Shown in pieces: positions 6,781 through 15,512 of a stretch of 32,850 nucleotides of DNA; the first letter of the stretch is position 1, and every line of letters begins with the position of its first letter. A program made the position numbers and the translations under genes. The stretch lies in the NCBI GenBank assembly GCA_015478855.1, contig JADMKJ010000002.1:6568-39417 (forward strand), given 5' to 3'. The notes beneath the pieces were generated by a model that worked only from the letters and a program-made list of their open reading frames with translations, was not told the DNA's origin and made no database searches. This stretch comes from Proteiniphilum sp. Its GTDB lineage: Bacteria > Bacteroidota > Bacteroidia > Bacteroidales > Dysgonomonadaceae.

Positions 6781-9700
6781 CTATAATGTCTTTTTTATTT
6801 CAGTTTCTTCATAGGACTCAATGATATCTCCTACCTTCATGTCATTGAAATTGTGAATGGTGATCCCGCACTCATAACCTGAAGTGACCTCTTTCACATC
6901 TTCCTTGAAGCGTTTTAGTGAGTCCAGCTCACCTGTGAAGATAACAATACCATCCCGGACAAGACGTATACGACTCGAACGTTTGATTTTGCCGTCACGT
7001 ACCATACAGCCGGCCACGGTTCCCACTTTCGTAATCTTGAATACATCCAGTATTTCCACGTTTCCTGTGATCTCTTCCTTGATTTCGGGTGAAAGCATCC
7101 CCTCCATTGCGGCTGTCACCTCTTCGATGGCATCATAGATGATGGAATAAAGTCTGATATCAACACCCTCTTTTTCGGCTTCCTTACGTGCACCGAGCGA
7201 AGGGCGTACCTGAAACCCGATGATGATCGCATCGGAGGCGGCAGCAAGTGTTACATCCGATTCCGAAATCTGTCCTACAGCCTTGTGGATGACATTTACC
7301 TGGATCTCCTCTGTTGACAGACGTATGAGTGAGTCGGAGAGTGCTTCTACCGATCCGTCCACGTCACCTTTAACGATGATGTTCAGTTGCTGGAAGTTGC
7401 CTATGGCGATCCTGCGGCCGATATCATCAAGTGTAAGCATCTTCTGCGTACGCAGCGATTGTTCACGTTGAAGTTGTTCACGACGGTTGGCAATAGAACG
7501 TGCTTCCTGCTCGGTTTCCATCACATTGAATGTGTCACCTGCCTGAGGTGCTCCGTTGAGACCCAGAATCAGGGCCGGTTCAGCCGGCCTGGCGTTTTCG
7601 ATACGTTGATTACGCTCATTGAACATCGCCTTCACACGACCAAAATAAGCCCCTGCCAGCACGATGTCACCCTGATGGAGGGTGCCGTTTTCCACGAGTA
7701 CCGTGGAGATGTACCCGCGTCCTTTATCAAGTTCTGACTCGATGATGGAGCCGTTAGCTCTGCGGTTGGGGTTGGCCTTGAGCTCAAGCATGTCAGCCTC
7801 AAGCAATACTTTCTCCATTAACTCCTGAATACCGATACCCTGTTTTGCAGAAATATCCTGCGACTGGTAACTGCCTCCCCAATCCTCAACAAGGTAATTC
7901 ATCTCGGCAAGTCTCTCTTTTATCTTCTCGGGATTGGCTCCGGGCTTATCTATTTTGTTGATGGCGAATACAATGGGTACACCTGCCGCACCGGCATGGT
8001 TGATCGCTTCCACCGTCTGTGGCATCACATTGTCATCGGCAGCCACCAGGATGATGGCCACGTCAGTAGCCTTGGCACCACGTGCACGCATGGCGGTGAA
8101 CGCCTCGTGACCGGGTGTATCAAGGAAGGTGATCTTACGTCCATCTTCAAGCTGCACGTTATATGCCCCTATATGTTGTGTTATACCCCCCGCTTCTCCG
8201 GCAATCACATTGGTACTGCGAATGCTGTCGAGCAATGAGGTCTTCCCGTGATCCACATGTCCCATGACAGTGACGATTGGCGGACGTGGGATCAAATCCT
8301 CCGGATTATCCACCTCTTCAGCAATCGCCTCAATCACATCGGCACTCACAAACTGGGTCTTGAAGCCATATTCTTCGGCAACAATGTTAATGGTCTCGGC
8401 ATTAAGACGCTGATTGATGGCTACCATCACACCCATGCTCATGCAGGTGGAGATGATATTGGTTACGGGAACATTCATCATGTTCGCCAGGTCGTTTGCA
8501 GTCACAAACTCCGTTAATTGCAATACACGGCTTTCCTGCTCCTGCTGCTTGAGTTCTTCCTGGTGTTTGTGGGCTGTTGCTTCACGTTTTTCGCGTCTGT
8601 ATTTTACGCCACCCTTTTTACCTTTTTTTTCTGTCAGGCGTGCAAGGGTCTCCTTGATCTGTTTTTGTACATCAACCTCACTCACCTCAGTCTTGACAGG
8701 CTTTCTGAGAGAAGGCTTCCTGTCACCTCTGGATGCCTGGCTGAAAGGAGTAGGTTTATCTATATTAACCTTACTCGTACGTATCCGTTTGCGTTTTTTC
8801 TTTTTGCTATCCTCATCACTCTCTGTGGTGACAGACTGTTTTTTCTTTTCATCGATTGCCTCTTTCTTCAGCAGCTTCACCTTTTCATCTTTCAGCTTCT
8901 TGCCGTCGACTACTTTCTGTTCACGCTCAAGACGTTCTTTCTTCCGCTGGGCCCTTGATTTCCGGGGAGGACGGGTGCGGTCGTTAATCGAATCCAGATC
9001 GATCGTTCCCTTTACAATAATGTTCGATTCCAGCTTATTCTTATTTAAACGGAACAGTTTGTCCGTTCTTGGCCCCTCCACCTCTGAAGATTCCTCAGCT
9101 ATATGCTCGTCTGTTTGTACAACCTCATCTGCAGTAACCTCATCTGCAGTAATCTCATCTGTCGTTATCTCTTCAGCTGTTATCTCTTCAGCTGTTATCC
9201 CTTCGGCAGTTGACCCTTCGGCTGTTATCTCTTTGTCCACAATCTCTGTGTCAGTTACCTCTTTCACATCTTCAGCTTCGACTGCTTCTGTCGCTTCTCT
9301 TTTCACCTCTTCGGCTTCTTTGGTGTCGATGGTTTTCTTCTCTGCTACCTCCACAATCTCTTGTTCTGATTCCTTTATGTTGACGGAGGGTTCTTCCACC
9401 TCAGGTTCAGGTTGTACGGACAACTCTTCCACCGGTGCTGAAGTAATCTCTTTTTCAGCGGCAGGGCTCTCTCTTTCCTCTTCCTGTTTCGTCTCAGCTT
9501 CAGGTTCTTCCTTTTTAGGTACTGTATTCTTTTTATTGAGGTTATCCAGATCGATGCTGCCCACTACATTAAACTGAGGCTTCATCTCTTTTGGTATTTC
9601 AGTTTCAATAGTTTCCTTCTCAGCCTTTTTCCTGGGAGCTGTTTCTTCGGGCAGTTCATACCCATCTATTGCCACTGTTTCGCGTTTCTCATCGCGGCGG

Positions 9701-9903
9701 TGCATTTTTTCGCGTGTCTCTGTAGCCTCTCTGCGAATATTTTTATCCTTACCAAACTCAGCAATCAGTATATCATACTGTTCATCCTCAATTTTAGCGT
9801 TAGGATTTGCTTCTATTTCAATACCTTTCTTGTGCAGGAATTCAACAAGGCTGTTGATTCCCACATTCAAATTTTTCGATACTTTTATTAATCTAATAGG
9901 CAT
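6781..9903 (-). CDS. infB: Translation initiation factor IF-2
   Basis: A 1040-residue GTPase that places initiator tRNA on the ribosome. It has an N-terminal IF2N fold (1-50), a long charged low-complexity linker (about 60-450), a second IF2N region (about 462-520), and then the G domain. G1 is GHVDHGKT (548-555), G3 DTPGHE (595-600) and G4 NKID (649-652). Beta-barrel domains II-IV follow to the end. The linker contains seven copies of a pentapeptide like ITAEE (226-260) and two copies of a GxIDLDxxN motif (near 115 and 299). It lies 97 bp after nusA, completing the conserved rimP-nusA-infB order. The linker is longer than in E. coli, as is common in Bacteroidetes. Confidence 0.98.
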   Translation of the reverse strand: MPIRLIKVSKNLNVGINSLVEFLHKKGIEIEANPNAKIEDEQYDILIAEFGKDKNIRREATETREKMHRRDEKRETVAIDGYELPEETAPRKKAEKETIETEIPKEMKPQFNVVGSIDLDNLNKKNTVPKKEEPEAETKQEEERESPAAEKEITSAPVEELSVQPEPEVEEPSVNIKESEQEIVEVAEKKTIDTKEAEEVKREATEAVEAEDVKEVTDTEIVDKEITAEGSTAEGITAEEITAEEITTDEITADEVTADEVVQTDEHIAEESSEVEGPRTDKLFRLNKNKLESNIIVKGTIDLDSINDRTRPPRKSRAQRKKERLEREQKVVDGKKLKDEKVKLLKKEAIDEKKKQSVTTESDEDSKKKKRKRIRTSKVNIDKPTPFSQASRGDRKPSLRKPVKTEVSEVDVQKQIKETLARLTEKKGKKGGVKYRREKREATAHKHQEELKQQEQESRVLQLTEFVTANDLANMMNVPVTNIISTCMSMGVMVAINQRLNAETINIVAEEYGFKTQFVSADVIEAIAEEVDNPEDLIPRPPIVTVMGHVDHGKTSLLDSIRSTNVIAGEAGGITQHIGAYNVQLEDGRKITFLDTPGHEAFTAMRARGAKATDVAIILVAADDNVMPQTVEAINHAGAAGVPIVFAINKIDKPGANPEKIKERLAEMNYLVEDWGGSYQSQDISAKQGIGIQELMEKVLLEADMLELKANPNRRANGSIIESELDKGRGYISTVLVENGTLHQGDIVLAGAYFGRVKAMFNERNQRIENARPAEPALILGLNGAPQAGDTFNVMETEQEARSIANRREQLQREQSLRTQKMLTLDDIGRRIAIGNFQQLNIIVKGDVDGSVEALSDSLIRLSTEEIQVNVIHKAVGQISESDVTLAAASDAIIIGFQVRPSLGARKEAEKEGVDIRLYSIIYDAIEEVTAAMEGMLSPEIKEEITGNVEILDVFKITKVGTVAGCMVRDGKIKRSSRIRLVRDGIVIFTGELDSLKRFKEDVKEVTSGYECGITIHNFNDMKVGDIIESYEETEIKKTL
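9124..9228 (-). repeat. 15-bp tandem repeat inside infB
   Basis: Seven in-frame copies of a 15-bp unit encode [30 protein letters not shown] and VTADE. Copies near the centre are almost identical at DNA level. The repeat keeps the reading frame and lies in the disordered linker of IF-2, so copy number could vary without breaking the protein. Confidence 0.85.
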
Positions 9904-10000
9904 ATATCTCTTCTATCCTTTTCTCTCTATATATGTTGTGAACAGTATTGTTAAATTGAATCATCCGTCTGATATCAGGGTGAGTACGGATCGTGTCGGT

Positions 10001-11560
10001 CTATGATGTTTTTTCCGCATCCGCATCCGCATCCTCTTCAGAATCGGCATCAGTGTCGGTGTCACTGTCTGTCTCCGCAGCTGCTACGGTGTCTGCGTCA
10101 CTATCTGTCTCCGCATCTGCAACGGTGTCTGCACCACTATCTGTGTCCGCGTCAGCAATTGAGTCCGCGTCCACATCTGTTTCCACGTTCGCAACTGTTT
10201 CTGCGTCCACATCTGCATCGATTTCTACATCAATGTCACTGGCTTCAACAACGTCAGTCTCAACATCTGCGAATGCTTCTACATCTTTTTCAATGTCAGC
10301 ATCCGGCTCATCCTCGAACTCGTAACGTAGGACCGCCAGTATCTCATCCACGGTAGTCTCCTCCAGGTCGGCTTCTTTGATCAACTTCTCGCGACTTGTA
10401 GCAAGAACGTTCTTGGCGGTGGAGCAACCAATTTTTTTCAATTGGTCAATTACCCATCCGTCAATCTCATCACGAAATTCATCCAGATAGATATCCTCCT
10501 CGTCCACCTCGTCGATATCACGGAATACTTCTATATTGTATCCGGTAAGCATCGATGCCAGCTTAATATTGGCACCACCCTTGCCAATGGCTAGTGATAC
10601 CTCCTCAGGGTTGAGGAAGACCTCAGCGCGATGCTCCTCCTCCTTCACGGTGATGGAGTTGATCCTTGCCGGACTTAATGCACGCTGGATGAAAAGTGTG
10701 GTGTTATTGGTATAGTTGATCACATCAATATTTTCATTGCGTAGTTCCCGTACGATACCATGAATACGGAATCCTTTCATTCCCACGCAAGCTCCCACCG
10801 GATCAATACGGTCGTCGTAAGCTTCCACAGCTACTTTGGCCCTTTCACCGGGGATGCGGGCAATACCTTTGATGGTAATCAGTCCATCAGCGATCTCGGG
10901 TATCTCCTGTTCGAACAGACGCTCGAGAAAGACAGGTGATGTACGTGAGAGAATGATCCTTGGATTGTTGTTCTTATTCTCTACACGGGCCACCACGGCA
11001 CGTGCATGTTCTCCCTTACGGAAGAAGTCGGAAGGTATCTGTTCGGTCTTAGGCAGAATCAATTCGTTGTGCTCATCATCGAGGAGCAACAACTCTTTTT
11101 TCCAAACCTGGTAAACCTCTCCCGAGACGATCTCTCCCACTTTCTCTTTATACTTGTTATAAAGGTTGTCTTTCTCCAGCTCCAGTATCTTGGAGGCCAG
11201 TGTCTGACGAAGATTGAGTATGGTACGACGGCCAAAATGCTCAAGAGAAACTTCATCGGTCACCTCTTCACCCACTTCAAAATCCGGGTCAATTTTCAAT
11301 GCTTCCGAAAGTGTAATCTCCAGATTGGTGTCTTCCAGCTCATCATCCTCAACGATGGTACGATTGCGCCATATCTCAAGGTCTCCCTTGTCGGGATTGA
11401 TAATAATATCATAATTTTCGTCTGTGCCGTTCGTTTTTGAAATCACATTGCGGAACGACTCCTCCAGCACACTAATAAGTGTAGCCTTATCGATATTCTT
11501 CAGCTCGTTGAATTCGGAAAATGTATCTATGAGACTTATGGTTTCTGTCTTCTTGGCCAT
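10001..11560 (-). CDS. nusA: Transcription termination/antitermination factor NusA with long acidic tail
   Basis: A 519-residue RNA polymerase-associated factor controlling pausing, termination and antitermination. It has an N-terminal polymerase-binding domain (about 8-125), S1 (about 140-205), KH1 with VGACVGMKGFR (255-265), and KH2 with AIGKGGANIKLA (324-335). A helix-hairpin-like region (about 365-410) follows. Residues 416-519 form a very acidic Asp/Ala/Thr/Glu tail containing 12-residue repeats. The tail replaces the organised acidic repeats AR1/AR2 of E. coli, to which it bears no clear resemblance. The ATG start is 3 bp after the rimP stop. The protein probably governs its own operon, whose leader carries a terminator-like hairpin. 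Confidence 0.97.
   Translation of the reverse strand: MAKKTETISLIDTFSEFNELKNIDKATLISVLEESFRNVISKTNGTDENYDIIINPDKGDLEIWRNRTIVEDDELEDTNLEITLSEALKIDPDFEVGEEVTDEVSLEHFGRRTILNLRQTLASKILELEKDNLYNKYKEKVGEIVSGEVYQVWKKELLLLDDEHNELILPKTEQIPSDFFRKGEHARAVVARVENKNNNPRIILSRTSPVFLERLFEQEIPEIADGLITIKGIARIPGERAKVAVEAYDDRIDPVGACVGMKGFRIHGIVRELRNENIDVINYTNNTTLFIQRALSPARINSITVKEEEHRAEVFLNPEEVSLAIGKGGANIKLASMLTGYNIEVFRDIDEVDEEDIYLDEFRDEIDGWVIDQLKKIGCSTAKNVLATSREKLIKEADLEETTVDEILAVLRYEFEDEPDADIEKDVEAFADVETDVVEASDIDVEIDADVDAETVANVETDVDADSIADADTDSGADTVADAETDSDADTVAAAETDSDTDTDADSEEDADADAEKTS
10043..10186 (-). repeat. 36-bp tandem repeat in nusA 3' end
   Basis: Four successive 36-bp units encode 12-residue blocks beginning V/A-E/D-T-D (residues 459-470, 471-482, 483-494 and 495-506). 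Degenerate copies lie upstream (around 431-442). All units preserve frame. The opposite strand of this stretch shows a Ser-rich open frame, which is only a by-product of the repeat. Confidence 0.85.
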
Positions 11561-11563
11561 ATT

Positions 11564-12031
11564 TTATTTAAATCTGATAAGATATTTTGTATGTTTTACT
11601 TCATTATACCCGAAGCGTATTTCTTCTTCCACTTCGGTTTTTCGCTTCGCCCCCTCGGGCTTTACCTTCTTTGTGATCGTGATGGTGAAACCATCAGCAT
11701 CAGACGACTTTAGCAAACCCGACATTTTCTGTCCGGTTCGGCTAAGCACTTCAACCTCTTTACCCTCATACTTCTTGTACTGACGAGCCGTTTTGAGAGG
11801 GGATGTGAGCCCCGCAGAGGTGACCGTCAGCTCAAAATCTTCTTTGTCGCGGTCGAGTTTCGATTCCAGATGGCGGCTCAGGACCACACAATCGCTAATG
11901 TCCACTCCCTGATTGTTATCTATCTCAATGGTGATGGAGTTGTCAGCACCTAAAGTGAGATCCACTAAATAGTTTGATGAATCTTTCAGATACTCCTCCG
12001 TGAGGTCGATAAGCAATTTTTTGTCGATCAT
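11564..12031 (-). CDS. rimP: Ribosome maturation factor RimP
   Basis: A 155-residue protein for late assembly of the 30S subunit. The N-terminal alpha/beta domain contains VDLTLGADNSITIEIDN and DISDCVVLSRHLE. LTVTSAGLTSPLK links to a C-terminal SH3-like barrel with KVKPEGAKR and a conserved ending KYLIRF. Candidate starts are TTG 12049, ATG 12043 and ATG 12031. Bacteroides RimP begins at the position of 12031 (MIDKK...), which I use. It is the first gene of rimP-nusA-infB. Confidence 0.93.
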   Translation of the reverse strand: MIDKKLLIDLTEEYLKDSSNYLVDLTLGADNSITIEIDNNQGVDISDCVVLSRHLESKLDRDKEDFELTVTSAGLTSPLKTARQYKKYEGKEVEVLSRTGQKMSGLLKSSDADGFTITITKKVKPEGAKRKTEVEEEIRFGYNEVKHTKYLIRFK

Positions 12032-12047
12032 ATTACTTGTCATGAAC

Positions 12048-12075
12048 AAAAAAGGAAGCGGTGTTTCCTGCTTCC
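12048..12075 (-). terminator. Terminator-like hairpin in the rimP leader (candidate attenuator)
   Basis: On the minus strand GGAAGC (12075-12070) and GCTTCC (12059-12054) form a stem with a 10-nt loop, followed at once by six T (12053-12048). This lies between a consensus promoter (12093-12123) and the rimP start, so transcripts would meet it within the first 40 nt. It may abort a share of transcripts and so tune the operon encoding NusA. The 6-bp stem is modest, so readthrough is expected. Confidence 0.6.
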
Positions 12076-12092
12076 CTCTTTCTTTTCGAGTG

Positions 12093-12123
12093 CAAAGATA
12101 TTGTTTTCAAACGGATTCACAAA
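12093..12123 (-). promoter_or_regulatory. Consensus Bacteroidetes promoter for rimP-nusA-infB
   Basis: On the minus strand TTTG (12123-12120), then exactly 19 nt, then TATCTTTG (12100-12093), matching the Bacteroidetes primary-sigma consensus TTTG-N19-TAnnTTTG fully. Expected transcription start is near 12086, giving a leader of about 55 nt. Confidence 0.8.
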
Positions 12124-12230
12124 ATCTTTGCCTCTTTTTTTACTTCTGAGCATCCGATTCTTAACAACATACATCACTTATCAGCGTTATCCCTCCATAC
12201 TGTTACAGATATGATTATACCAGGCACGTT

Positions 12231-12476
12231 TCACTCATCGGGAAATGATTGAATATCAGATTCAGGTGGTGTGATGAAAACCTCTTCTTCTTCCTTTAGG
12301 GAGATGATCTCCCTGTAATTGCGAATTTTTAGTATAACCTCTTTATCAGCTACTCCCACGATTACCCCAAACTCATAAACCCGGGTAATGATCAGACCAT
12401 CAACACGCAGACTTTCTGCCAGTGTCCACAACCGGTCCAAATAGATCTCTGATATGGTAATAACAATCTGTATCAT
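12231..12476 (-). CDS. Small protein resembling a peptidase inhibitor I9 / subtilisin pro-domain
   Basis: An 81-residue protein with no signal peptide or membrane segment. Its apparent order is strand (IVITIS), helix (YLDRLWTLAESLR), strand pair (IITRVYEFGVIVGVAD), helix (KEVILKIRNYRE), strand (IISLKEEEEVF). This is the plan of I9 pro-domains, and the GVADKEVILKIRNYREIISLKEEE segment aligns by eye with the end of the subtilisin propeptide. A tail PPESDIQSF could enter a protease active site. It begins 9 bp after the subtilase gene ends, on the same strand. I infer a trans-acting inhibitor or folding helper for that protease. Fold assignment is by eye only. Confidence 0.6.
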   Translation of the reverse strand: MIQIVITISEIYLDRLWTLAESLRVDGLIITRVYEFGVIVGVADKEVILKIRNYREIISLKEEEEVFITPPESDIQSFPDE

Positions 12477-12485
12477 CTCTCTTTT

Positions 12486-13745
12486 TTATGGTGCGATAGA
12501 TAGACCGACACCCACATCTTCCGGCGATAACGGTAAGCTCCTTGCCAGATCTCTCAACTCCTTCTCTGCCATCGCGGGAGTGGCATCGGGATATTTCTCG
12601 AAAAGAAGGGCAACGATGCCTGCCACGTGGGGTGTAGCCATGCTGGTACCCGAGACAAAGCGATTTCTCACAGGCATGATCCAGGAGGAGTAGACAGATA
12701 CACCCGGTGCCGCCACATCCACCAGGCCATTCGGATTGATGGCCCTGTTTGAAAAATCAGCAACTTTCAATGCCTGATCAAGTGCAGCCACGGCCAGAAT
12801 GGAGGGGCAATCGGCCGGACTGTTGACCGGATAAAACTTCTCTTTTGTGCGCTTGCTCTCATTCCCGGCTGCAGCTACTATCACCGTTCCTTTCGAACGG
12901 GCAAACTGTGCGGCTCTTTCATAGGCTATATCGTAACTCTGTCCGGCAAAGACCCTCGAGCCAAATGACATAGATAGTACCCTGCATCCGCTGTTGGCTG
13001 CCCATGTCATGCCGTCCAGCACCCATGCCTGAGCCCCGCTGCCCTCATTGCTTAATACTTTCCCTGCATAGATGTCGGCTCCCGGGGCTACTCCATACCG
13101 CACTCCATTCATGTCGACAGAGCCACAGGCAATACCTGTACAATGAGTTCCATGACCGTGGATATCATTAACGTTTTCGTCGGGAACAAAAGTGGAGGTG
13201 ATGATCTCCCTGCCCGCAAAATCAGGATGACCTGTATCAAAACCTGTATCTATCACAGCTAACTTGATTCCTGCACCTGTATATTGTGAGTAGAGTGCTT
13301 CTGTCACTTCTATTCCCCAGGCAGAGTGTTTCTCTGTTTCTGCCGGGATATCATCCGGAATATAAACCACTTTTTCCGGTTCAATGAGATAGTCCTGACG
13401 GGATCCTTCCAGAAACACTCTTTGATCCTCATCAATATCAATGAGGGCAATACCCAGTTCGTTATAAAAGAGTGCATCTGCATCTTTTATCTTGCTCTCA
13501 TTTAGCGACTCCTTCACGAAATCAGCGGTGTTAGCCACGGTGAACCCCAGTTTTCCTTCCAGGAGTTTAGTCGCTTTCACGATACTCCTGTTTCCCTCAT
13601 TAAGGATTAGAAAATGCCTGCCTGTGTAGAGAGGGTTGTCAATTGCATCTTTCTCATAGACCTCTTTGATAAACGTATCAAATGTGTCTCCTGATTTAGG
13701 GATGTCTCGTAAAAAAGTTTTTTTTCCTATTTTAGGTGATTTCAT
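12486..13745 (-). CDS. S8 family subtilisin-like serine protease, cytosolic type
   Basis: A 419-residue protease with all catalytic elements: D166 (AVIDTGFD), H198 (HGHGTH), oxyanion N295 (AAAGNES) and S368 (SGTSMATPHVAG). No signal peptide or membrane anchor is seen, so it probably acts inside the cell. Residues about 43-130 look like its own I9-type pro-domain with an insertion (FLILNEGNR... to ...EPEKVVYIP). It sits between a membrane protein gene (57 bp upstream) and the small I9-like protein gene (9 bp downstream), all on one strand. Control by these neighbours is inferred; substrates are unknown. Confidence 0.93.
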   Translation of the reverse strand: MKSPKIGKKTFLRDIPKSGDTFDTFIKEVYEKDAIDNPLYTGRHFLILNEGNRSIVKATKLLEGKLGFTVANTADFVKESLNESKIKDADALFYNELGIALIDIDEDQRVFLEGSRQDYLIEPEKVVYIPDDIPAETEKHSAWGIEVTEALYSQYTGAGIKLAVIDTGFDTGHPDFAGREIITSTFVPDENVNDIHGHGTHCTGIACGSVDMNGVRYGVAPGADIYAGKVLSNEGSGAQAWVLDGMTWAANSGCRVLSMSFGSRVFAGQSYDIAYERAAQFARSKGTVIVAAAGNESKRTKEKFYPVNSPADCPSILAVAALDQALKVADFSNRAINPNGLVDVAAPGVSVYSSWIMPVRNRFVSGTSMATPHVAGIVALLFEKYPDATPAMAEKELRDLARSLPLSPEDVGVGLSIAP

Positions 13746-13783
13746 CTTTCCGCTGTTTATTATTAGACATCATAATATGATCA

Positions 13784-13799
13784 GTCACCATGATGTGAC
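13784..13799. repeat. Small inverted repeats in the gap before the subtilase gene
   Basis: GTCAC (13784-13788) and GTGAC (13795-13799) form one stem. CATCAT (13768-13773) and ATGATG (13790-13795) form an alternative, mutually exclusive one. Both lie in the 57-bp gap between the membrane protein stop and the subtilase start. They might adjust the relative output of the two genes; arms are short and chance is possible. Confidence 0.3.
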
Positions 13800-13802
13800 C
13801 TT

Positions 13803-14732
13803 TTACATCTCATCATTTAATAGATGCAGTAAAGCATCATCAGCAATCGTAAGTGAAACACTATCGTTGGAATCGTTTCTTGTCTCAGTAACTATTCCTT
13901 TGGTAATTAGTACGTTTAATGCGGCATCTTCCCGAAGGTGTAACGAACGTTGCCTTGTATATCTGTTATGATGCCGCTTGATAGTTTTCAGCAGACCCAA
14001 CTCATCTTCAGTGAGTGAGATGATTTTTGCAGTGGTGGATGAGGTATCTTCCTGACGACGTTCCCTTCTTTTACCTTCTCTCCAGATCGATAGTTCCGCT
14101 TCTTTCATGCTGTTCTCCTCCAGGAGAGAGAAGAGATTGGGAAGATAAAGCCTTGTGTAAAAGTATCCGGTGATAAAGCCTGCAATAAGGAAACAGATGA
14201 CGAGAGAGATGATCATCGGTTTTGCAAAATGACAGTTCATTGTCTCACAATCACTGCTGAGGAGAATTGAGTCAGCTATGCTCTCCAGATAACCTGGGAT
14301 CCTGGTCAGTTGTGTCAGTGTGACTCCAATGATTATCTTGGTGAGCCAGTCTGAGACATCTTCAAGATTGGTGTTGGGTTTATATTTTGTTGTTCTGCCA
14401 TAATCATCTGCCGGAGCATAGTTCCTGTTCAGTCTGGGTATCCCGAACAGAAAGCCAAGAACAGCACCCACAGTAGATGAGGCCAGCGCTATGATAAGTA
14501 GTAACCCTAAAAAATCCCAGTAGGTTTGTGAAATGGCTGCACAAAGAGCGATGGCTGCAAGCCCTGCGGAAAAGACCGATAGCGGAAGCAGATGAATGGT
14601 CGGTCTCCTCTTGTTGGAAAGTCCGTTTTCTTCCATTTTTTTCTCTGCAGTGATTATTTTACTCTTGTCCGGAACAATCACATGAAGTGATTTCCTCGAA
14701 ACAACGCATACCCTGCAGGAGCAGGTGTTCAT
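13803..14732 (-). CDS. Uncharacterised membrane protein with GFLFGIPR loop and C-terminal winged-helix-like region
   Basis: A 309-residue protein. Two membrane segments (about 49-71 and 74-96) end in GFLFGIPR. A hydrophilic loop carries YKPNTNLEDVSDWLTKIIIG (117-136) and leads to an amphipathic or re-entrant stretch (133-157). A further membrane segment lies at about 172-195. A basic region (215-228) follows, then a soluble domain (237-306) whose helix-helix-helix-strand pattern suggests a winged helix. I recall the GFLFGIPR/NTNLE-SDWLTK pair from uncharacterised proteins in other phyla, but no function. An in-frame ATG at 14636 may be the true start, because the first 32 residues are weakly supported. 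It is the first gene of the three-gene run with the subtilase. Confidence 0.7.
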   Translation of the reverse strand: MNTCSCRVCVVSRKSLHVIVPDKSKIITAEKKMEENGLSNKRRPTIHLLPLSVFSAGLAAIALCAAISQTYWDFLGLLLIIALASSTVGAVLGFLFGIPRLNRNYAPADDYGRTTKYKPNTNLEDVSDWLTKIIIGVTLTQLTRIPGYLESIADSILLSSDCETMNCHFAKPMIISLVICFLIAGFITGYFYTRLYLPNLFSLLEENSMKEAELSIWREGKRRERRQEDTSSTTAKIISLTEDELGLLKTIKRHHNRYTRQRSLHLREDAALNVLITKGIVTETRNDSNDSVSLTIADDALLHLLNDEM

Positions 14733-14902
14733 TGAAAAACCGGCACAGTTGTAAAAGATTCTGCGCGGTCAAAGACGTGACATTACGGGTGCAAGTTACT
14801 GCAATCTTTTAAAATGCACAAGAGTAGACACTTTTTTTTATTTTTTTATTCGGTGACAATTTGTTTAGAACCCGGCGGTGGATCAATGTCGAAAATATTG
14901 TG

Positions 14903-14910
14903 TATTTTTG
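14903..14910 (+). promoter_or_regulatory. Probable -7 box for the DUF5063 gene
   Basis: TATTTTTG matches the Bacteroidetes -7 consensus TAnnTTTG and lies 34 bp before the ATG at 14944. No good -33 TTTG is seen at the usual distance. The 211-bp divergent gap (14733-14943) also contains poly-T runs at 14832-14849. Confidence 0.45.
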
Positions 14911-14943
14911 TCTTATTAAACCAGTTGCTAGTAAAAGAATTAT

Positions 14944-15510
14944 ATGGAAAGATCAGACACCAAAGAAATTGTATATGACAAGAGCGTGATCGACTTTGTT
15001 GCCGTCGCTGTTGAACTGTCTGTTTTTCTGGAAAAAGAAGACCAGTTACCCCGCACCGAGTGGATAGATAAAATGCTGAAGATACTACCACTGTTGTATG
15101 TAAAAGCATCTCTATTACCCGAAACAGAGGCGATTGAAGATGTCCCCCCTGCCACCTTCGTAAGGGAAGAGGACTACTCACGTGTCGCCAGCAGAGTATC
15201 AGAAATGATGGGTGAGGAGGATGTTTACCTGGACGTATTTGTGGATGATATGAAATACAGTGACAGGCCCGTTTCCGGTTTTATTTCTGAAAATATAGCA
15301 GATATATATCAGGATATCAGGAATTTCGTGTCAATATATCAGTTTGAGCTCATCGATCAGATGAACGATGCCCTGGCTGTTTGCAGCGAAAACTTCTATC
15401 TTTTCTGGGGACAAAAACTGGTGAATGTGATGCGACCCCTGCATGCATTAAAAAGCAGAGGAGTGAATATGGATTTTACAGATATGGATGAGGGTATAAA
15501 TAGAGATTAA
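14944..15510 (+). CDS. DUF5063 domain-containing protein
   Basis: A 188-residue soluble, strongly acidic, mostly helical protein. Length, composition and its place directly before an RNase D-like exonuclease and an RlmI-like methyltransferase fit the DUF5063 family of Bacteroidetes. No catalytic motif is recognisable. The stop is only 2 bp before the GTG start of the exonuclease gene, indicating an operon and a possible shared role in RNA or DNA handling, which is inference from position only. Confidence 0.75.
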   Translation: MERSDTKEIVYDKSVIDFVAVAVELSVFLEKEDQLPRTEWIDKMLKILPLLYVKASLLPETEAIEDVPPATFVREEDYSRVASRVSEMMGEEDVYLDVFVDDMKYSDRPVSGFISENIADIYQDIRNFVSIYQFELIDQMNDALAVCSENFYLFWGQKLVNVMRPLHALKSRGVNMDFTDMDEGINRD

Positions 15511-15512
15511 TT

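Noticed and set aside
8414-9577. A 387-codon plus-strand open frame rich in serine
   Set aside because: It lies entirely opposite the infB linker. Its Ser richness is the complement of Glu/Lys/Thr repeat codons, with no family resemblance.
9124-10186. CRISPR-like direct repeats
   Set aside because: Repeats are contiguous, in frame and without unique spacers, so they are coding tandem repeats.
9993-10356. Plus-strand Ser/Ala-rich and His/Pro-rich frames opposite the nusA tail
   Set aside because: Both are shadows of the 36-bp repeat in nusA. They have no start signals and no protein-like composition.
13803-14732. Gasdermin-type pore protein beside the protease
   Set aside because: The protein has ordinary hydrophobic membrane helices and no gasdermin-like N-terminal sheet pattern.
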